A stretch of 64,000 nucleotides of DNA, taken from NCBI GenBank assembly GCA_977006965.1, contig OZ345365.1, positions 1,364,001 to 1,428,000 on the forward strand, read 5' to 3'. A program made the position numbers and the translations under genes. The notes beneath the pieces are model-generated. The model saw nothing but the letters and a program-made list of their open reading frames with translations. It did no database searches and had not been told where the DNA came from. This DNA comes from Phymatolithon calcareum. Lineage: Eukaryota > Rhodophyta > Florideophyceae > Hapalidiales. Positions 53,879 to 63,817 of this stretch are shown here, in pieces; positions within the stretch are counted from its first letter, which is position 1, and each line of letters begins with the position of its first letter.

Positions 53879-55786
53879 CTACAAAATAGAGTAGGCTCTT
53901 CTAATTAATTCCATAGCGCGTTTCGGATCTGCTACAACGTGCTCCCCCCCACTCTTGAGAAGCACTGCCAAGTTGACCAATGCATTCGGAGTCGCAGACT
54001 TGTCAATGGCGAGCGTGTACAGCCTCACAGCACGGAGCACGTCTGCAGGCACTGCATCACTGCCTTTTTCTAGCAACCTGCCTAATATGACCATGGCGTC
54101 TACATCACCACAATCATCGATGGCACATTCAAAGAGTTCAACGGCTTTTGGCACATTAGCTGGCACTCCAGGTTTCCCATTTTGCAGCATGAGTCCCAAG
54201 CTGATCATGGCTGGTGCATCTCTACCAACCTCGATTGCACGGGTGAACAGCTCCATGGCCCGAACTGGATCTGCCGGCACGCCTTCTCGGCCATCTTGCA
54301 ATATCAATCCCAAGTTGTTCATTGCGTTCACGTCCCCGCCTTCTTCTATTGCTTGCGTATGTAGTTCCATTGCTCGAACAGGATCTACCGGAACACCATC
54401 TGCACCGTTTTGTAACAAGTATCCAAGATTGACCATGGCGTGTATATGTCTGCCCTCGGTGACAGCCCGGTTATAGAGCTGTACGGCACGAGGAGGGTCT
54501 GCCGGTAAGCCTTCGCAACCTTCATGCAACATCCATCCCAGATTGTTCATCGCCTGAAAGCTCTCGCCTTCCTCGATTGCCTGCATATATAGTTGAGCTG
54601 CACGAAGAGGGTCTGCTGGAACACCAATAGCGCCGTCTTCCAGCAAAATCGCCAGATTGACCATTGCTAGAACATATTGACCCTCGTTTATAGCCCGAAT
54701 ATACAGCTCCACGGCGCGAAGTGGATCTGCCGGCACGCCGTTTCGGCCGTCTTGCAATATCAATCCCAAGTTGTTCATCGCACACTCGTCTGCACCTTCT
54801 TCTATTGCTTGAGTGTATAGTTGCACTGCTCGAACAGGATCTGCAGGAACACCTTCTGCTCCATCTTCTAACAGGTATCCAAGATCGACCATTGAGCTTA
54901 TGTGTCTGCCCTCGTTGATAGCCCGGTTATAGAGCTGTGCGGCACGAGGAGGGTCTGCGGGAAGGCCTTCGCAACCTTCATAAAACATCCATCCCAAATT
55001 ATGCATAGCCTTAATGTTTGTTCCTTCCTCGATTGCATGCATGTATAGTTGAGCTGCACGAGGAGGGTCTGCTGGAACACCAATAGCGCCGTCTTCCAGC
55101 AAAATCGCCAGATTGACCATTGCTAGTACATGTTGACCCTCGTTTATAGCTCGATTATACAGCTCCACGGCGCGAAGTGGATCTGCCGGCACGCCTTCTC
55201 GGCCATCTTGCAAAATCAATCCCAAGTTGTTCATTGCGTTCACGTCCCCGTCTTCTTCTATTGCTTGCGCATGAAGTTGCACTGCTCGAACAGGATCTGC
55301 AGGAACACCTTCTGCTCCATCTTCTAACAGGTATCCAAGATCGACCATTGAGCTTATGTGTCTGCCCTCGTTGATAGCCCGGTTATAGAGCTGTACAGCA
55401 CGAGGAGGGTCTGCGGGAAGGCCTTCGCAACCTTCATGCAACATCAACCCCAGACTATTCATAGCCTGAACGTTTTCGCCTTCCTCGATTGCTTTCATGT
55501 ATAGTTGAGCTGCACGAGGATCTTTTGCTCGAACACCTTCCTCACACTCGCCCAGCAACTCTCCCAGATTGAACATTGCGTCTAGCTGCTTTCCTTCCTC
55601 GATGGAAGTCGTGTACAATTCAGCAGTGTGAAGAGGGTCTGCAGTTGCGCCCGGTGCACAAAACTGCGAAACTAATCCCATTTTGTTCATGAGATCTTCA
55701 TCAGCGCTTTCGTCGATTCCACGGGAGGGCAGGTCCATCTGGCGCTCTGCATGTTCTTGAGCACCCGCCCCAGCAGTAAGATCCAT
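53879..55786 (-). CDS. Sel1-like repeat protein, unit E (635 aa)
   Basis: About sixteen 38-residue Sel1-like repeats, arranged as a four-repeat module occurring three times (start of each: LHEGCEGLPADPPRA or FYEGCEGLPADPPRA). The unique N-terminus (MDLTAGAGAQEHAERQMDL, GIDESADED) and the C-terminal cap VVADPKRAMELIRRAYSIL are related to copies B-D. Start: ATG at 55786. There is no signal peptide, membrane segment or catalytic motif. The frame is intact although the neighbouring cassette is riddled with insertions and no GT14 partner is visible. Likely a soluble protein-binding scaffold. Confidence 0.85.
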   Translation of the reverse strand: MDLTAGAGAQEHAERQMDLPSRGIDESADEDLMNKMGLVSQFCAPGATADPLHTAELYTTSIEEGKQLDAMFNLGELLGECEEGVRAKDPRAAQLYMKAIEEGENVQAMNSLGLMLHEGCEGLPADPPRAVQLYNRAINEGRHISSMVDLGYLLEDGAEGVPADPVRAVQLHAQAIEEDGDVNAMNNLGLILQDGREGVPADPLRAVELYNRAINEGQHVLAMVNLAILLEDGAIGVPADPPRAAQLYMHAIEEGTNIKAMHNLGWMFYEGCEGLPADPPRAAQLYNRAINEGRHISSMVDLGYLLEDGAEGVPADPVRAVQLYTQAIEEGADECAMNNLGLILQDGRNGVPADPLRAVELYIRAINEGQYVLAMVNLAILLEDGAIGVPADPLRAAQLYMQAIEEGESFQAMNNLGWMLHEGCEGLPADPPRAVQLYNRAVTEGRHIHAMVNLGYLLQNGADGVPVDPVRAMELHTQAIEEGGDVNAMNNLGLILQDGREGVPADPVRAMELFTRAIEVGRDAPAMISLGLMLQNGKPGVPANVPKAVELFECAIDDCGDVDAMVILGRLLEKGSDAVPADVLRAVRLYTLAIDKSATPNALVNLAVLLKSGGEHVVADPKRAMELIRRAYSIL

Positions 55787-56109
55787 TGTATTAGGCGAGG
55801 CAAAGAATGATTCGCTTCGAGTATGAGGTAATAGAAGTCCGCTTTCTCTTGAGACCGAGGATACTATGCAAGGGAGATAATCACCGCGCGCACTAATAGA
55901 GGAACATGGCGTGCGGACGACTTTAGCCGTTTTCCTGGAGGATACAGCGTGCGCTGAGAGCGGTGCGCAAGCCGTATTGACGTGTGTCGAGCAAAGATGA
56001 ATGTTAACTGGGGTAGGTCGAGTCTGTACTCCCGCAGAACATGAGCTCTGTTGAACGAGTTTTCTTCGGGAGAGAGGTGCCGTGGCTCAGGGGTCTAGGA
56101 GACGCGGCA
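55787..56109. other. 5' flank of Sel1 gene E
   Basis: No gene or repeat is recognised. The upstream CACGTG palindrome is not present. Confidence 0.4.
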
Positions 56110-56200
56110 GGGGGGGGGGGAAATTGTATGTTTTTATTTTACAAGCCCTCAACGCCGGTATTCACCAACAACAGAGCAGCTTGGGTCTCAGTAACTACCC
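56110..56200 (-). mobile_element. 3' end of an element-2-type LINE with C run
   Basis: Reverse complement of 9330-9388. It contains TTGGTGAATACCGGCGTTGA and ends in 11 C on the minus strand (56110-56120 read as G). It is short and 5'-truncated. Confidence 0.75.
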
Positions 56201-56359
56201 TGTGTAACAATTATGTTCCCAAATCACAATTGCTGCACTCATCTCCATCATCTCCAACTCTAGTATCCATCACTTGCTACGTTCTTCTTCTTCGCAGTAA
56301 AAATTGCCGAGTAGGGCAAACCTCCGCAGTCGGAGGTCTTCTCGGCGCGCTCGCATAAC

Positions 56360-56700
56360 TTCCGGGGGGCTAATAAAGGGAAGCCCTCTCGGGGGACAAC
56401 TTCTGTGGGCTCTTAACATCAGGGAGTGTGCTCTTCAACGAGAGCTCGCTCGGGGGGACAGCTACAGGTAGGCGCTCTTCAACGAGTGCTCTTTCGGGGG
56501 GACAACTTCGGGAGGCTCTTCAACGAGGCCTCGCTCTCGCTCGCGGGGACAACTTGGAGGGTGGCGTTCGTCAACGGAGGCTCGCTCGGGGGGACAACTT
56601 CGGGGGGCCTTCAACGGAAACCCACTTGGGGGGACATCTTGCGCGGCTCCAAAAACGGAACCTCGCTCGGGGGGACAACTTCGGTGGGGACTATCGGCGC
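56360..56700 (+). repeat. degenerate tandem repeat, GGGGGGACAACTT core
   Basis: About seven imperfect units of roughly 40-60 bp, each with CTCGCTCGGGGGGACAACTT and CTTCAACG-like parts. They are G-rich on the plus strand. Overlapping frames on both strands are a by-product of the composition. Confidence 0.75.
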
Positions 56701-57234
56701 GGGTTCCGGTTTCCGCGTCGGCGGCAACTAGTCTTGCACCGGGTATGATATCGATGGTTTCATACATTCAGCACGTAGCACGATTTCTGATATTTCGCGT
56801 CGGTTCGCGGAATGTTTCGGGGTCAGCACTCTTGACTTGGTCTTCAGCGGGCCAGCGTTCTTCATCGCGACAACCGATTTCGGCGGAGAAGCCGCCAAAA
56901 TGCGCGCATTCGTCAAAGCATTCGTCGTGGTCAAAAATACCGGCGCGGGCTACCCGCCCGCGCCGGAAATCTTCAGTTTCGTGTCTCGTGGGCCGTTCGG
57001 TCCGGTGGAATTTTTAGGGACTGAGACGATGACGCGGCAGGGAAGAAGCTGCACTGGGCAAGCAATGTGTAAAATGATTGCAAGTTCAAAACGAAATTTG
57101 ACAGGCTGAAATCCAAGTAACTTCCCCATCAAGCGAATAAAATATCAAGAATCAATCAATAAGAGAAGAAAACGGGCAGTCCAAATAGATTTAAAAAAGT
57201 GAACCAAATTTAAGAAAAAAACAAGACCTTCCGC
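56701..57234. other. GC-rich island with strong hairpin, then AT-rich flank
   Basis: 56700-57060 differs in composition from the surroundings and is open for about 90 codons in two plus frames. None resembles a known protein. A perfect 11-bp stem (CCGGCGCGGGC, loop TACCC) lies at 56939-56965. 57060-57234 is AT-rich and has no visible gene. Confidence 0.4.
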
Positions 57235-57543
57235 TCTGCATGAATTGTTAGACAAAGCCACTCATTGGGCCCAAGAACGCGGGATGACATGGATCACGAA
57301 GCAAAGAAAAAGCCAGATACTGAATCGGAAGAGAAGTCGGGCGTGGCATTCAAGCTGGCTAATAAGGACCTTGCGCATGTCTCGGAAGTTACATACCTCG
57401 AAGTATCCCTAGGACCGGACAGGGTTACAGATAGACAGATGTTTCAGCGCCTTAAGAATGCAAAGACCACTCTGTACGAGCTCCGTGCACGTGGAGTATT
57501 CAAGAAGGGAATTGGCATACATAAGTGCATCCAGGTATACAAT
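57235..57543 (+). mobile_element. left part of a LINE family-1 copy split by the 6.3-kb LINE
   Basis: It encodes the end of the RT domain: LLDKATHWAQERGMTW, then (frame 57265) VSEVTYLEVSLGPDRVTDRQ, GIGIHKCIQVYN. It breaks off at 57543 and resumes in the same frame at 63818. A frameshift near 57300 makes it defective. Confidence 0.75.
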
Positions 57544-57637
57544 TTTTTTGAGGAAATTCACTACATGGCCACCAAAAATTGGCAAAATTCACTACATGGC
57601 CATCTCTAGCCATATCTACTACTCACCCCTAACCAAG

Positions 57638-57820
57638 ATTAGTCCTGAAATTGAATATGAATGTAAGCGACTCACTGGAGCACTTGTTGGGAGAGAAATA
57701 CGAATCAAGGATATACTGAACAGTTAAACTACGTGAGCTTAGAAAATCGTGCGAAAGCGGCCCTGTTACTCTTCAAGAGAGGGCTTGGGAGCTTTTAAAA
57801 TAAATCAACACATATCCCCC
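57638..57820 (+). mobile_element. LINE family-1 tail nested in the MULE
   Basis: A 183-bp insertion flanked by the 15-bp duplication TCACCCCTAACCAAG (57623-57637, 57821-57835). It encodes EYECKRLTGALVGREIRIKD, a stop, and the 3' end GGGAGCTTTTAAAATAAATC...CATATCCCCC. It is nearly identical to the end of the insertion at 52730-53209. Confidence 0.88.
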
Positions 57821-57921
57821 TCACCCCTAACCAAGAGTACGATCATAACTCTCTCTAGCCAAAACTACTACTCATCCGTTTGTCAAAGCAATCTATGGGA
57901 CAGTAAAATGTATTACGCGCG

Positions 57922-58338
57922 CTACTCTCTACGCTTTAGATCCCCGTCGCAAGTAGCATCTCCGTCATCGCAGGCGGTAAGGTCGATAATTATGGACTGA
58001 GCCGCTTTGTCGATATGAGTTCGTTTCGCCTCGACAACGTTGTGGATGTTGGGTCTCCCGCATGCCTGCGAAAAGTGACCAGTGTTTCCGCACGAGCAGT
58101 GACGGGCCCTCATTTCGGACGGCAAGTATGGCTTCTTGCGCTTGCGACCCGGCTTAGCCACATGGTCAAACAGCACCAAATCGTCCTGTCCGAGCTGGTC
58201 TCCAGTGCCTGCAACACGCGTGATACTGCCCGCATGCTGTTTGGCCCACGTTCTGAACATCCATACGTCCCCGAAGCAGTGCTTGTTCCACGGGTCGAGC
58301 GACACCCGATGTTGCACCAAGCGCCTGGAAGCGTACAA
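57922..58338 (-). pseudogene. MULE transposase C-terminal fragment with CCHC finger
   Basis: A 138-codon frame with a basic linker (KPGRKRKKPYLPSEMRAR) followed by CSCGNTGHFSQAC, a compact CCHC finger, and an acidic tail. This linker-plus-finger layout is typical of the end of Mutator-like transposases. A preceding frame (58600-58358) may be the SWIM-like part. The DDE core is absent. Confidence 0.55.
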
Positions 58339-59036
58339 ATGTGCAGCGACGACGTGGCTACATGTCCTTAGGGCTCTTCAAGGCAACGAAAGGTGAATGT
58401 AGCGCGGTAGTCGCTACTAGCTGCCACATAGAATGGTGTTTCTTCGATGCGAACAACACAGCTGAGCGCGCCACTTTCGATGACCTCGGGCTCCACAAGC
58501 AGCTTCTCCGCTCGGACGACTTTTTCCTGGTGCTTTTCGTGTTGTAGGAGATCACGACCTTGACAACGTCGTCAAAGCTTGATCCAGCGTAGACGCCCAC
58601 CTGTAGAACGAGCTTCTTCTTTCCATGATTTCGGAGTGGTTACTGCGGGAGTGCTGTTGTGTATTGAGCGTTGCGGAGGAACACGACAACGTGCTTACAG
58701 AGCGCCGTCGTATTCGTAACGGATAAGTAGTATATTTGGCTAGAGATGGCCATGTAGTGAATTTTGCCAATTTTTGGTGGCCATGTAGTGAATTTCCTCA
58801 ATTTTTTTTGTATTTTGAATTTATTAAACGCCCTCAGAAATACTCATAAAACTGTAAGGGAGATGCGTTTCAGATGCTACTACCTTGGTAGCTCCGTTAA
58901 AGCCCGCAAAAGCTCGTTGCTATCGTCGTAGCCCTAGCTGCAAAACCCCTCCTCCAGAGAAGGTGGAGGGAAAAGCTTAGAGTCCACTTGACCTGTTCGT
59001 AGGAAACTCAGCGTCGCCGTTCTATTTTGTCTTGGT

Positions 59037-60767
59037 CTATTCCATGTCGTCATAAAAGACGATTGTGTGGAATAGTACTTTGTCAAGTGACTTTTCAGTC
59101 TCACTAGTCTCCTCTTCTGTTAGTCGATATCCTTGAAGGTGCACTTCGAGCTTGTTCATGAGAGTTGGTACGATTTCACCGAATTTGTCTTCCAGAAGTG
59201 TGGTACTCAATGGGGGAAAACGTCCGAATGCCCATTTAATCGCCAATTGGCGGTGACGCGCTTTCGGTAGTCTGATGATGGCGGGAGTAGACCCGGGAAT
59301 ATCATTCCTCTTTCTGCTCGCCTCCAAGCCTTCTCCTTCGTCTTTAAAGAGCAGGTCCCTCAACGATTTTTCTGAAACTCGCTGCTTAAGATAGGTTAGT
59401 GCCGTCTCGAATAGGTCGTGATGTAACATTGATGATATGTCACGACACACCCATTGCAATTCCTCAACGTCTCTTTCCTCTCTTGGGACTGCGAGCAAGC
59501 CCATTTTCCTTGTTATGGCTCGTTCAAGCATTCGTAACGCTAGAACTAGTCTTCTGTCTTCCGCATTATGTATGCGACAGAGAAGACGAAGTCTCGCGGT
59601 TCGATTTTTTGCGATTGGACCAAATACTTGTCCAAAAAAAGTCTTCTCCACGTCTGCAATAGCTGTTTGAACTCTTGTCGTCCATGGCGTCAGGTGCATG
59701 GCATATTCCCATCTTGGCTGTATCAAGGCCTTGTACATCTTGATTGCTTTTAAGGGGCTGAGTCCCCGGGCTGTTACACCAAGGGATCTCAGCTGAAACA
59801 CTGCTATCTTGGCCTGTCGGATGCGTTCAAGCATTTTCTTGTCGGTAACTCCCTCACTGCTGAGTGATATGCCAAGGTATGGGACTTCTTTGACTTTTGT
59901 CAGCGTTTTCCCAGAAAGCTTGAATGTCGGTGATCTTGTGCCTTCGGAGAGAAGAACTTCGCTCTTCCCGGCTTTCGTGTTCCACCTCATTTTTCTATCT
60001 CTTGCCCATTGCGAAGAAATATTTAACAGTCTCTGTAGTCCAACTGGTGATTTTGCCGTTAGGAGCACGACGTCCGCGAAAAGAACTGCTGCCACGTCGG
60101 CAAAATCCCTTGGAACTTGGCTTAAGCTTTCTGCGAATTCGTTCATGAATAGATTATACAAACTTGGGCTCAGCGGGGATCCCTGAGGTACTCCCCTGTC
60201 GATTAGAAACCACTTTTGCTGGGGATCGCCAATCGTTGATACCCAGGACGGTGTCAGGAAAGCTTCGATCATCTCGCATAGGTCATGTGGTAGAACAACT
60301 CTCATTCGCTCTTGCAAGTACTTTCGTGGAACTGTGTCGTACGCAGCCGTCAAGTCCAATACTGCAATGCTTCCCTGTCCCCCGTTCTGTAGTTCCAGAG
60401 CCCTTAAGATTGCTAGCTCCGTGCTCTTGCCTTTTTGGAATCCCAGTTGGATTCTGTGGTTCTTGTATCTTCGGCGGAGCATAATATCCAGTGCGGACTC
60501 AATAATCTTTCGGACTTGACTCAGTAAAGATATTGGTCGGAAATTTTTTGGATCGTCATGGGCTCCTTTCTTGTGCAGCGGGACTAAGAGAGCTTTTAGC
60601 CACGCTGTCGGGAGAACTCCACATCTTCCGCAGGCGGTCCACAGCTCAAAGACGAGGTCTGCACTTCTATCCAGGTCAGCTTTCATCATTTCGGTCTTCA
60701 CCTCATCCAGCCCTGTGGCCTTCTTGGTCGGAGCTTTGAGGAGTGCGTTTCTGATAAGGACTCGCAT
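59037..60767 (-). pseudogene. LINE ORF2 reverse transcriptase with mutated catalytic box
   Basis: 576 open codons: KKATGLDEVKTEMM, NFRPISLLSQVRKIIESAL, IQLGFQKGKSTELAIL, AVLDLTAAYDTVPRKYL (first Asp), DRGVPQGSPLSPSLYNLFMN, then VLFADVVLL where F-A-D-D is expected (about 60085-60060), so the second catalytic aspartate is Val. Next come WNTKAGKSEVL and YLGISLSSEGV. The post-polymerase region has LTPWTTRVQ, FFGQVFGPIAKNRTARLRLL and the C-terminal RHRQLAIKWAFGRFPPLS. There is no RNase H. Apart from the Val this copy is open throughout. Confidence 0.82.
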
Positions 60768-61324
60768 ATGCGAAGGGCAACGGAAATAGGAGGATCTTTG
60801 TCGCCATCCTCCTCATCTCGGCATGTCTGGGACACGTGAGCAGTGAACAGTGTTTTGTGCAATGGACGGCCAGTCTTCTTGTTCCTTGACGTTCTTCTTG
60901 TCTTCATCTTCTGCATTCTAGCGATTTGCTCAATCGCCTTGGACCCATCCTTTTCTTCTACATCATCTAGGTATTCTTGATACTGCTGCCGCTTTCTTTT
61001 GTTCACCAACTTCCGTATCTCTTTACGGCATTCCTCATATCGCTGCCAAGCCTCTTCTGAATCCTGTTCACGAGCTTTCTTGTGTAGTTTCTTGCGACGT
61101 TTAGACACCCGTTCAAGAGTTGTGTTCCAAAACGGTTTGTAGCGCAGCGGGGTTGTTTTCTTCTGTCTCCATGGTTCGCATAGCGTTTCGACACTTCTGT
61201 CGTATAGTCGGTCTAGTTGTTCTCGGGATCTGCACCGTTTCAAATCCTCGACGATTCCTGGAATGGTCTTTCCGTATATTTCCCGAACATGCTCTTGCAT
61301 ACTGTCATCCCTCCATAGTTTCAC
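60698..61324 (-). pseudogene. LINE ORF2 linker between endonuclease and RT
   Basis: The frame contains KPFWNTTLERVSKRRKKLHK, AWQRYEECRKEIRKLVNKRK and a basic end. This F-W-N plus Arg/Lys-rich helix layout commonly joins the endonuclease and RT of LINEs. It is in a different frame from both neighbours, with shifts near 61340-61385 and 60770. Confidence 0.65.
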
Positions 61325-61380
61325 AGATATACGAGGCTTTTGGACCCTTCTATGCTCTTGTTGAGTCTAGAAACTGGTTG

Positions 61381-62076
61381 TTACTGGTCGGTGTTGCGTA
61401 TTACCAGTCCATACATCTGTTGGTGAACTGTCCGCTGTCGTGTAATGCCTTTGCTTACGAAAAAATCGATGTTGCTCTTATAGCGCTTTGTGCGGAAACT
61501 GAAAACTGTCCAGGTTTTAACATCCCAGTTCTTAGCTGCTGCCCAACGAACAATTTGGTTTCCCCTCCTATTTGAGCGTAGGTTCCATCTGAGGTGGCGA
61601 GCGTTCCAATCACCGCACACAATTGCCTTGCCTCGTGCATATGTATTCACCATGGTGAGGCATTTGTCAGTTTCAGATCTGGTTGCTACCGGCGATATAT
61701 AGACAGCTCCAACTTTCGTATCTCCCACTTGCGCGATAATCAATTGGAAATTTGTTTCCGCGTGCTTGAAGATCAGACGGATTCCACAGAGGTTGCGGAA
61801 GAAAAGAGAGACACCTCCAGAGTTTCGACCAGTCTGAGGAGGCGGGTGCACTGCGTTGAAGGAGAAGAAATCAGCCCGAATTTTCCCTTCTGGTCTCAAA
61901 TGTGTTTCTGTTATTGGCACCATGTCGATTCCATGGTTTCTCATCATTTTCTCTAGGTACGTTGGGGTTTCCGGGGAGCCGCCATCATTTAAGGTTGCCA
62001 GACGCCACCTCTTCTTAAATAGCATTCTTCGTGGTTGTCTCTTGGGGACCCGCAAGAGCGTCTGATGTCGTATCAT
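61381..62076 (-). pseudogene. LINE ORF2 AP-like endonuclease domain
   Basis: Begins at an ATG (62076) that overlaps the ORF1 stop as ATGA. Motifs: RLATLNDGGSPETPTYL, ITETHLRPEG (metal-binding Glu), GGVSLFFRNLCGI, VGAVYISPVATRSETD, CGDWNARHLRWNLRSNRRG (Asp/Asn pair) and SNIDFFVSKG. The end has NTDQ, then a stop, where S-D-H would be expected. Otherwise the domain is open. It would nick the target strand for priming. Confidence 0.75.
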
Positions 62077-63665
62077 TTGGAACTTCGGAATTGTGGTTCG
62101 AGTCTTCTACTGCCCCCTTGCGCAGCTAATTCGGCCCCTTCTGGGATGGCGATTTCAGATTCTCCTGGATTAACTTCTGTTTGAAAGCGCAGTGGGACAT
62201 CATCCGTCTCTCTGTCAGTAGTATCTGTGTTCCCTATCGCATTGCACTGTTCCGGACGAAAATCTGGTGACACCAGGTTTCGCCTCTCTGCGGTCACTGC
62301 GCTCTCCACACAAAGGTCGAAGAATCTTCTGTTGGCAGCTTTCGCCATTCCTTGGTACCAATCTCGCGCAACAATATTGTCTGCCTTTGCCGCACAGTAC
62401 CTCGCTCTTTCCCGTACCTTCCCCATGTTTGTTTTCTGGGCTTCGAGAGCGTTTACTGTGTTGCGTGTGCTCAGCGCGTTCTCAAATGTGGTGAACCGTG
62501 GCACGTGAATCATGTTCCCTGAGCGATAGAGACTGATGATGTGCGTTGAATCCACTTTCTCAACCAGGAGCTCCATTACTGAGTTTCCAATGAATGAGAC
62601 GTGCAAGAGGCGCCTGTTTGCTAGCAAGTCCCGCACAGCTTCCTCAATGTACGCCCGGTCTGTTTTCGGGAGGTTCTTAAAGTACATAGGGTCCACCAAC
62701 GGGCTCTTGTGGGTTCTCATCATTGGTCCCATTCGTTCCGTGAATGCAACCAATTTCGGTCTATCTTCATCGGAGACCTTAGGATTGCTCTCTGCTCGTC
62801 GTGCAGCCTTCAGTTACGACGGCCTTGCAATAGCCTGCTCTGTGGCATCCGTTAAACTGGGAAATTCTTCTTCAGACGGGTTGCCCCGTGTCGGTCTCGC
62901 ATTCGCATCGGCTGTAATCTCTGGCTGACTGCGTTCCTTCAAACTCCTGTTTTCTTTTTTGAGGATAGCCACTTCTGCTTCGAATATGGTCACCCGATTT
63001 ACGGTGTCCATGTGTTTCCTTTCAAGCTCTTCCAACCTCTTTGAAAGAGAGTCGTAATCTCTAGAATTTATCTGCGGCCTCAATGGCTCCATTACGGTAT
63101 CCTCTAGCTGGGATCCTGCGGCCACCCTTGGGGTCTCAGGGACTCTTCTCGTGCTAGCGCTATTTGCGCCCCCTTGAATGGCCGAGGCCATCTCGTCAAC
63201 AAACGACGAAACGTCTTTTCCGTTCTTCCTCGAAGGGCTTTTGCCGCATTTAAGCATCAGAGGAACCGTGCCATACCCTCCCGTCATGATCAATGTTCCC
63301 CTCCGTTCACACCCAAAGCAAGGGACCATGGTCCTAATCGAGGGAAACATTTGCCGAGTTGGAGTGTCTTTCACGGTGGCTGGCTGGTTTCCATCTCGTG
63401 GAGCATCCCCGATATCTTCAGCTTCCCCTGCCTTAGCTCCTGCTCCTTTCTTTTTGCCGGTAGCAAGAGCTCGTGTCTGCGGACCGTCGGTCCGCTCTTG
63501 AGATTTCCCATAACTCAAATTTTGGTTATTCTTTTGAGTATTTTCAATTTCCGCCGTCGAGTTTCGACTCGCCCGGCGTCTCGATCTGCGATTCTCCTGT
63601 GTCACCCATGGAAGATCTCGACCTCCATGGTCATCCATGGCCCCCATACCACCTTCTGCCGCCAT
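62073..63665 (-). pseudogene. LINE ORF1, one in-frame stop
   Basis: A single frame from ATG 63665 to the TGA at 62073, broken only by TAA at 62814-62816. The N-terminal half is charged and low-complexity (GKKKGAGAKAG). Then there is a zinc-ribbon remnant CFGC-(20)-CGKS (about 63320-63235), which matches CPEC-(20)-CRDC of element 2 with the fourth Cys replaced by Ser. A coiled-coil-like stretch follows (SKRLEELERKHMDTVNRVTI, EAEVAILKKENRSLKE, about 63060-62940). The C-terminal domain after the stop has YIEEAVRDLLANR, GNSVMELLVEK and ARDWYQGMAKAANRRFFDL. Open upstream codons to 63821 belong to the target-site flank. Confidence 0.72.
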
Positions 63666-63817
63666 GGCGTTTTGCGCTTGTGAGGGTGGAACCCTCCTGG
63701 GGTTTTCCCCTTGACGATCACTCGAATCCGCTGCGTTAGTGGCGCGACTGTTGGCTAGACCCGACCGGTCCGAGAAAAAAACTTCTACTCCCTTCTCAGA
63801 AGTCCCAGGTATACAAT

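Larger units (their letters stand above)
57550..58799 (-). mobile_element. Mutator-like (MULE) DNA transposon, 9-bp target duplication
   Basis: Terminal inverted repeats of about 70 bp (57550-57619 and 58732-58799), each starting GAGGAAATTCACTACATGGCC-like sequence and containing two copies of ATTCACTACATGGCCA. They are flanked by the 9-bp duplication AATTTTTTT (57541-57549, 58800-58808). Long TIRs, a 9-bp duplication and a CCHC-ending transposase fragment point to Mutator-like elements. About 1.05 kb remains after removing a nested LINE tail, so the catalytic domain is gone. Confidence 0.78.
57544..63804 (-). mobile_element. near full-length two-ORF LINE (element 1), 13-bp target duplication
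   Basis: Flanked by CCAGGTATACAAT (57531-57543, 63805-63817). The order on the minus strand is 5' region, ORF1 (63665-62073), ORF2 with endonuclease, linker and RT (62076-59037), and 3' untranslated region ending near 58809 in AATAAATTCAAAATAC and A's. The MULE at 57550-58799 is inserted at the 3' end. It is much better preserved than the element at 4.1-9.4 kb, but has one stop in ORF1, two frameshifts in ORF2 and a mutated catalytic box. Confidence 0.85.

Noticed and set aside
54721-54918. Antisense frames inside the Sel1 genes (e.g. 11545-11781, 29915-30208, 53955-54476)
   Set aside because: They repeat with the 114-bp period of the Sel1 coding repeat and are shadows of it.
56837-57109. 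90-codon frame in the GC-rich island as a gene
   Set aside because: It lacks an ATG at its first codon, resembles no family and overlaps equally open frames.
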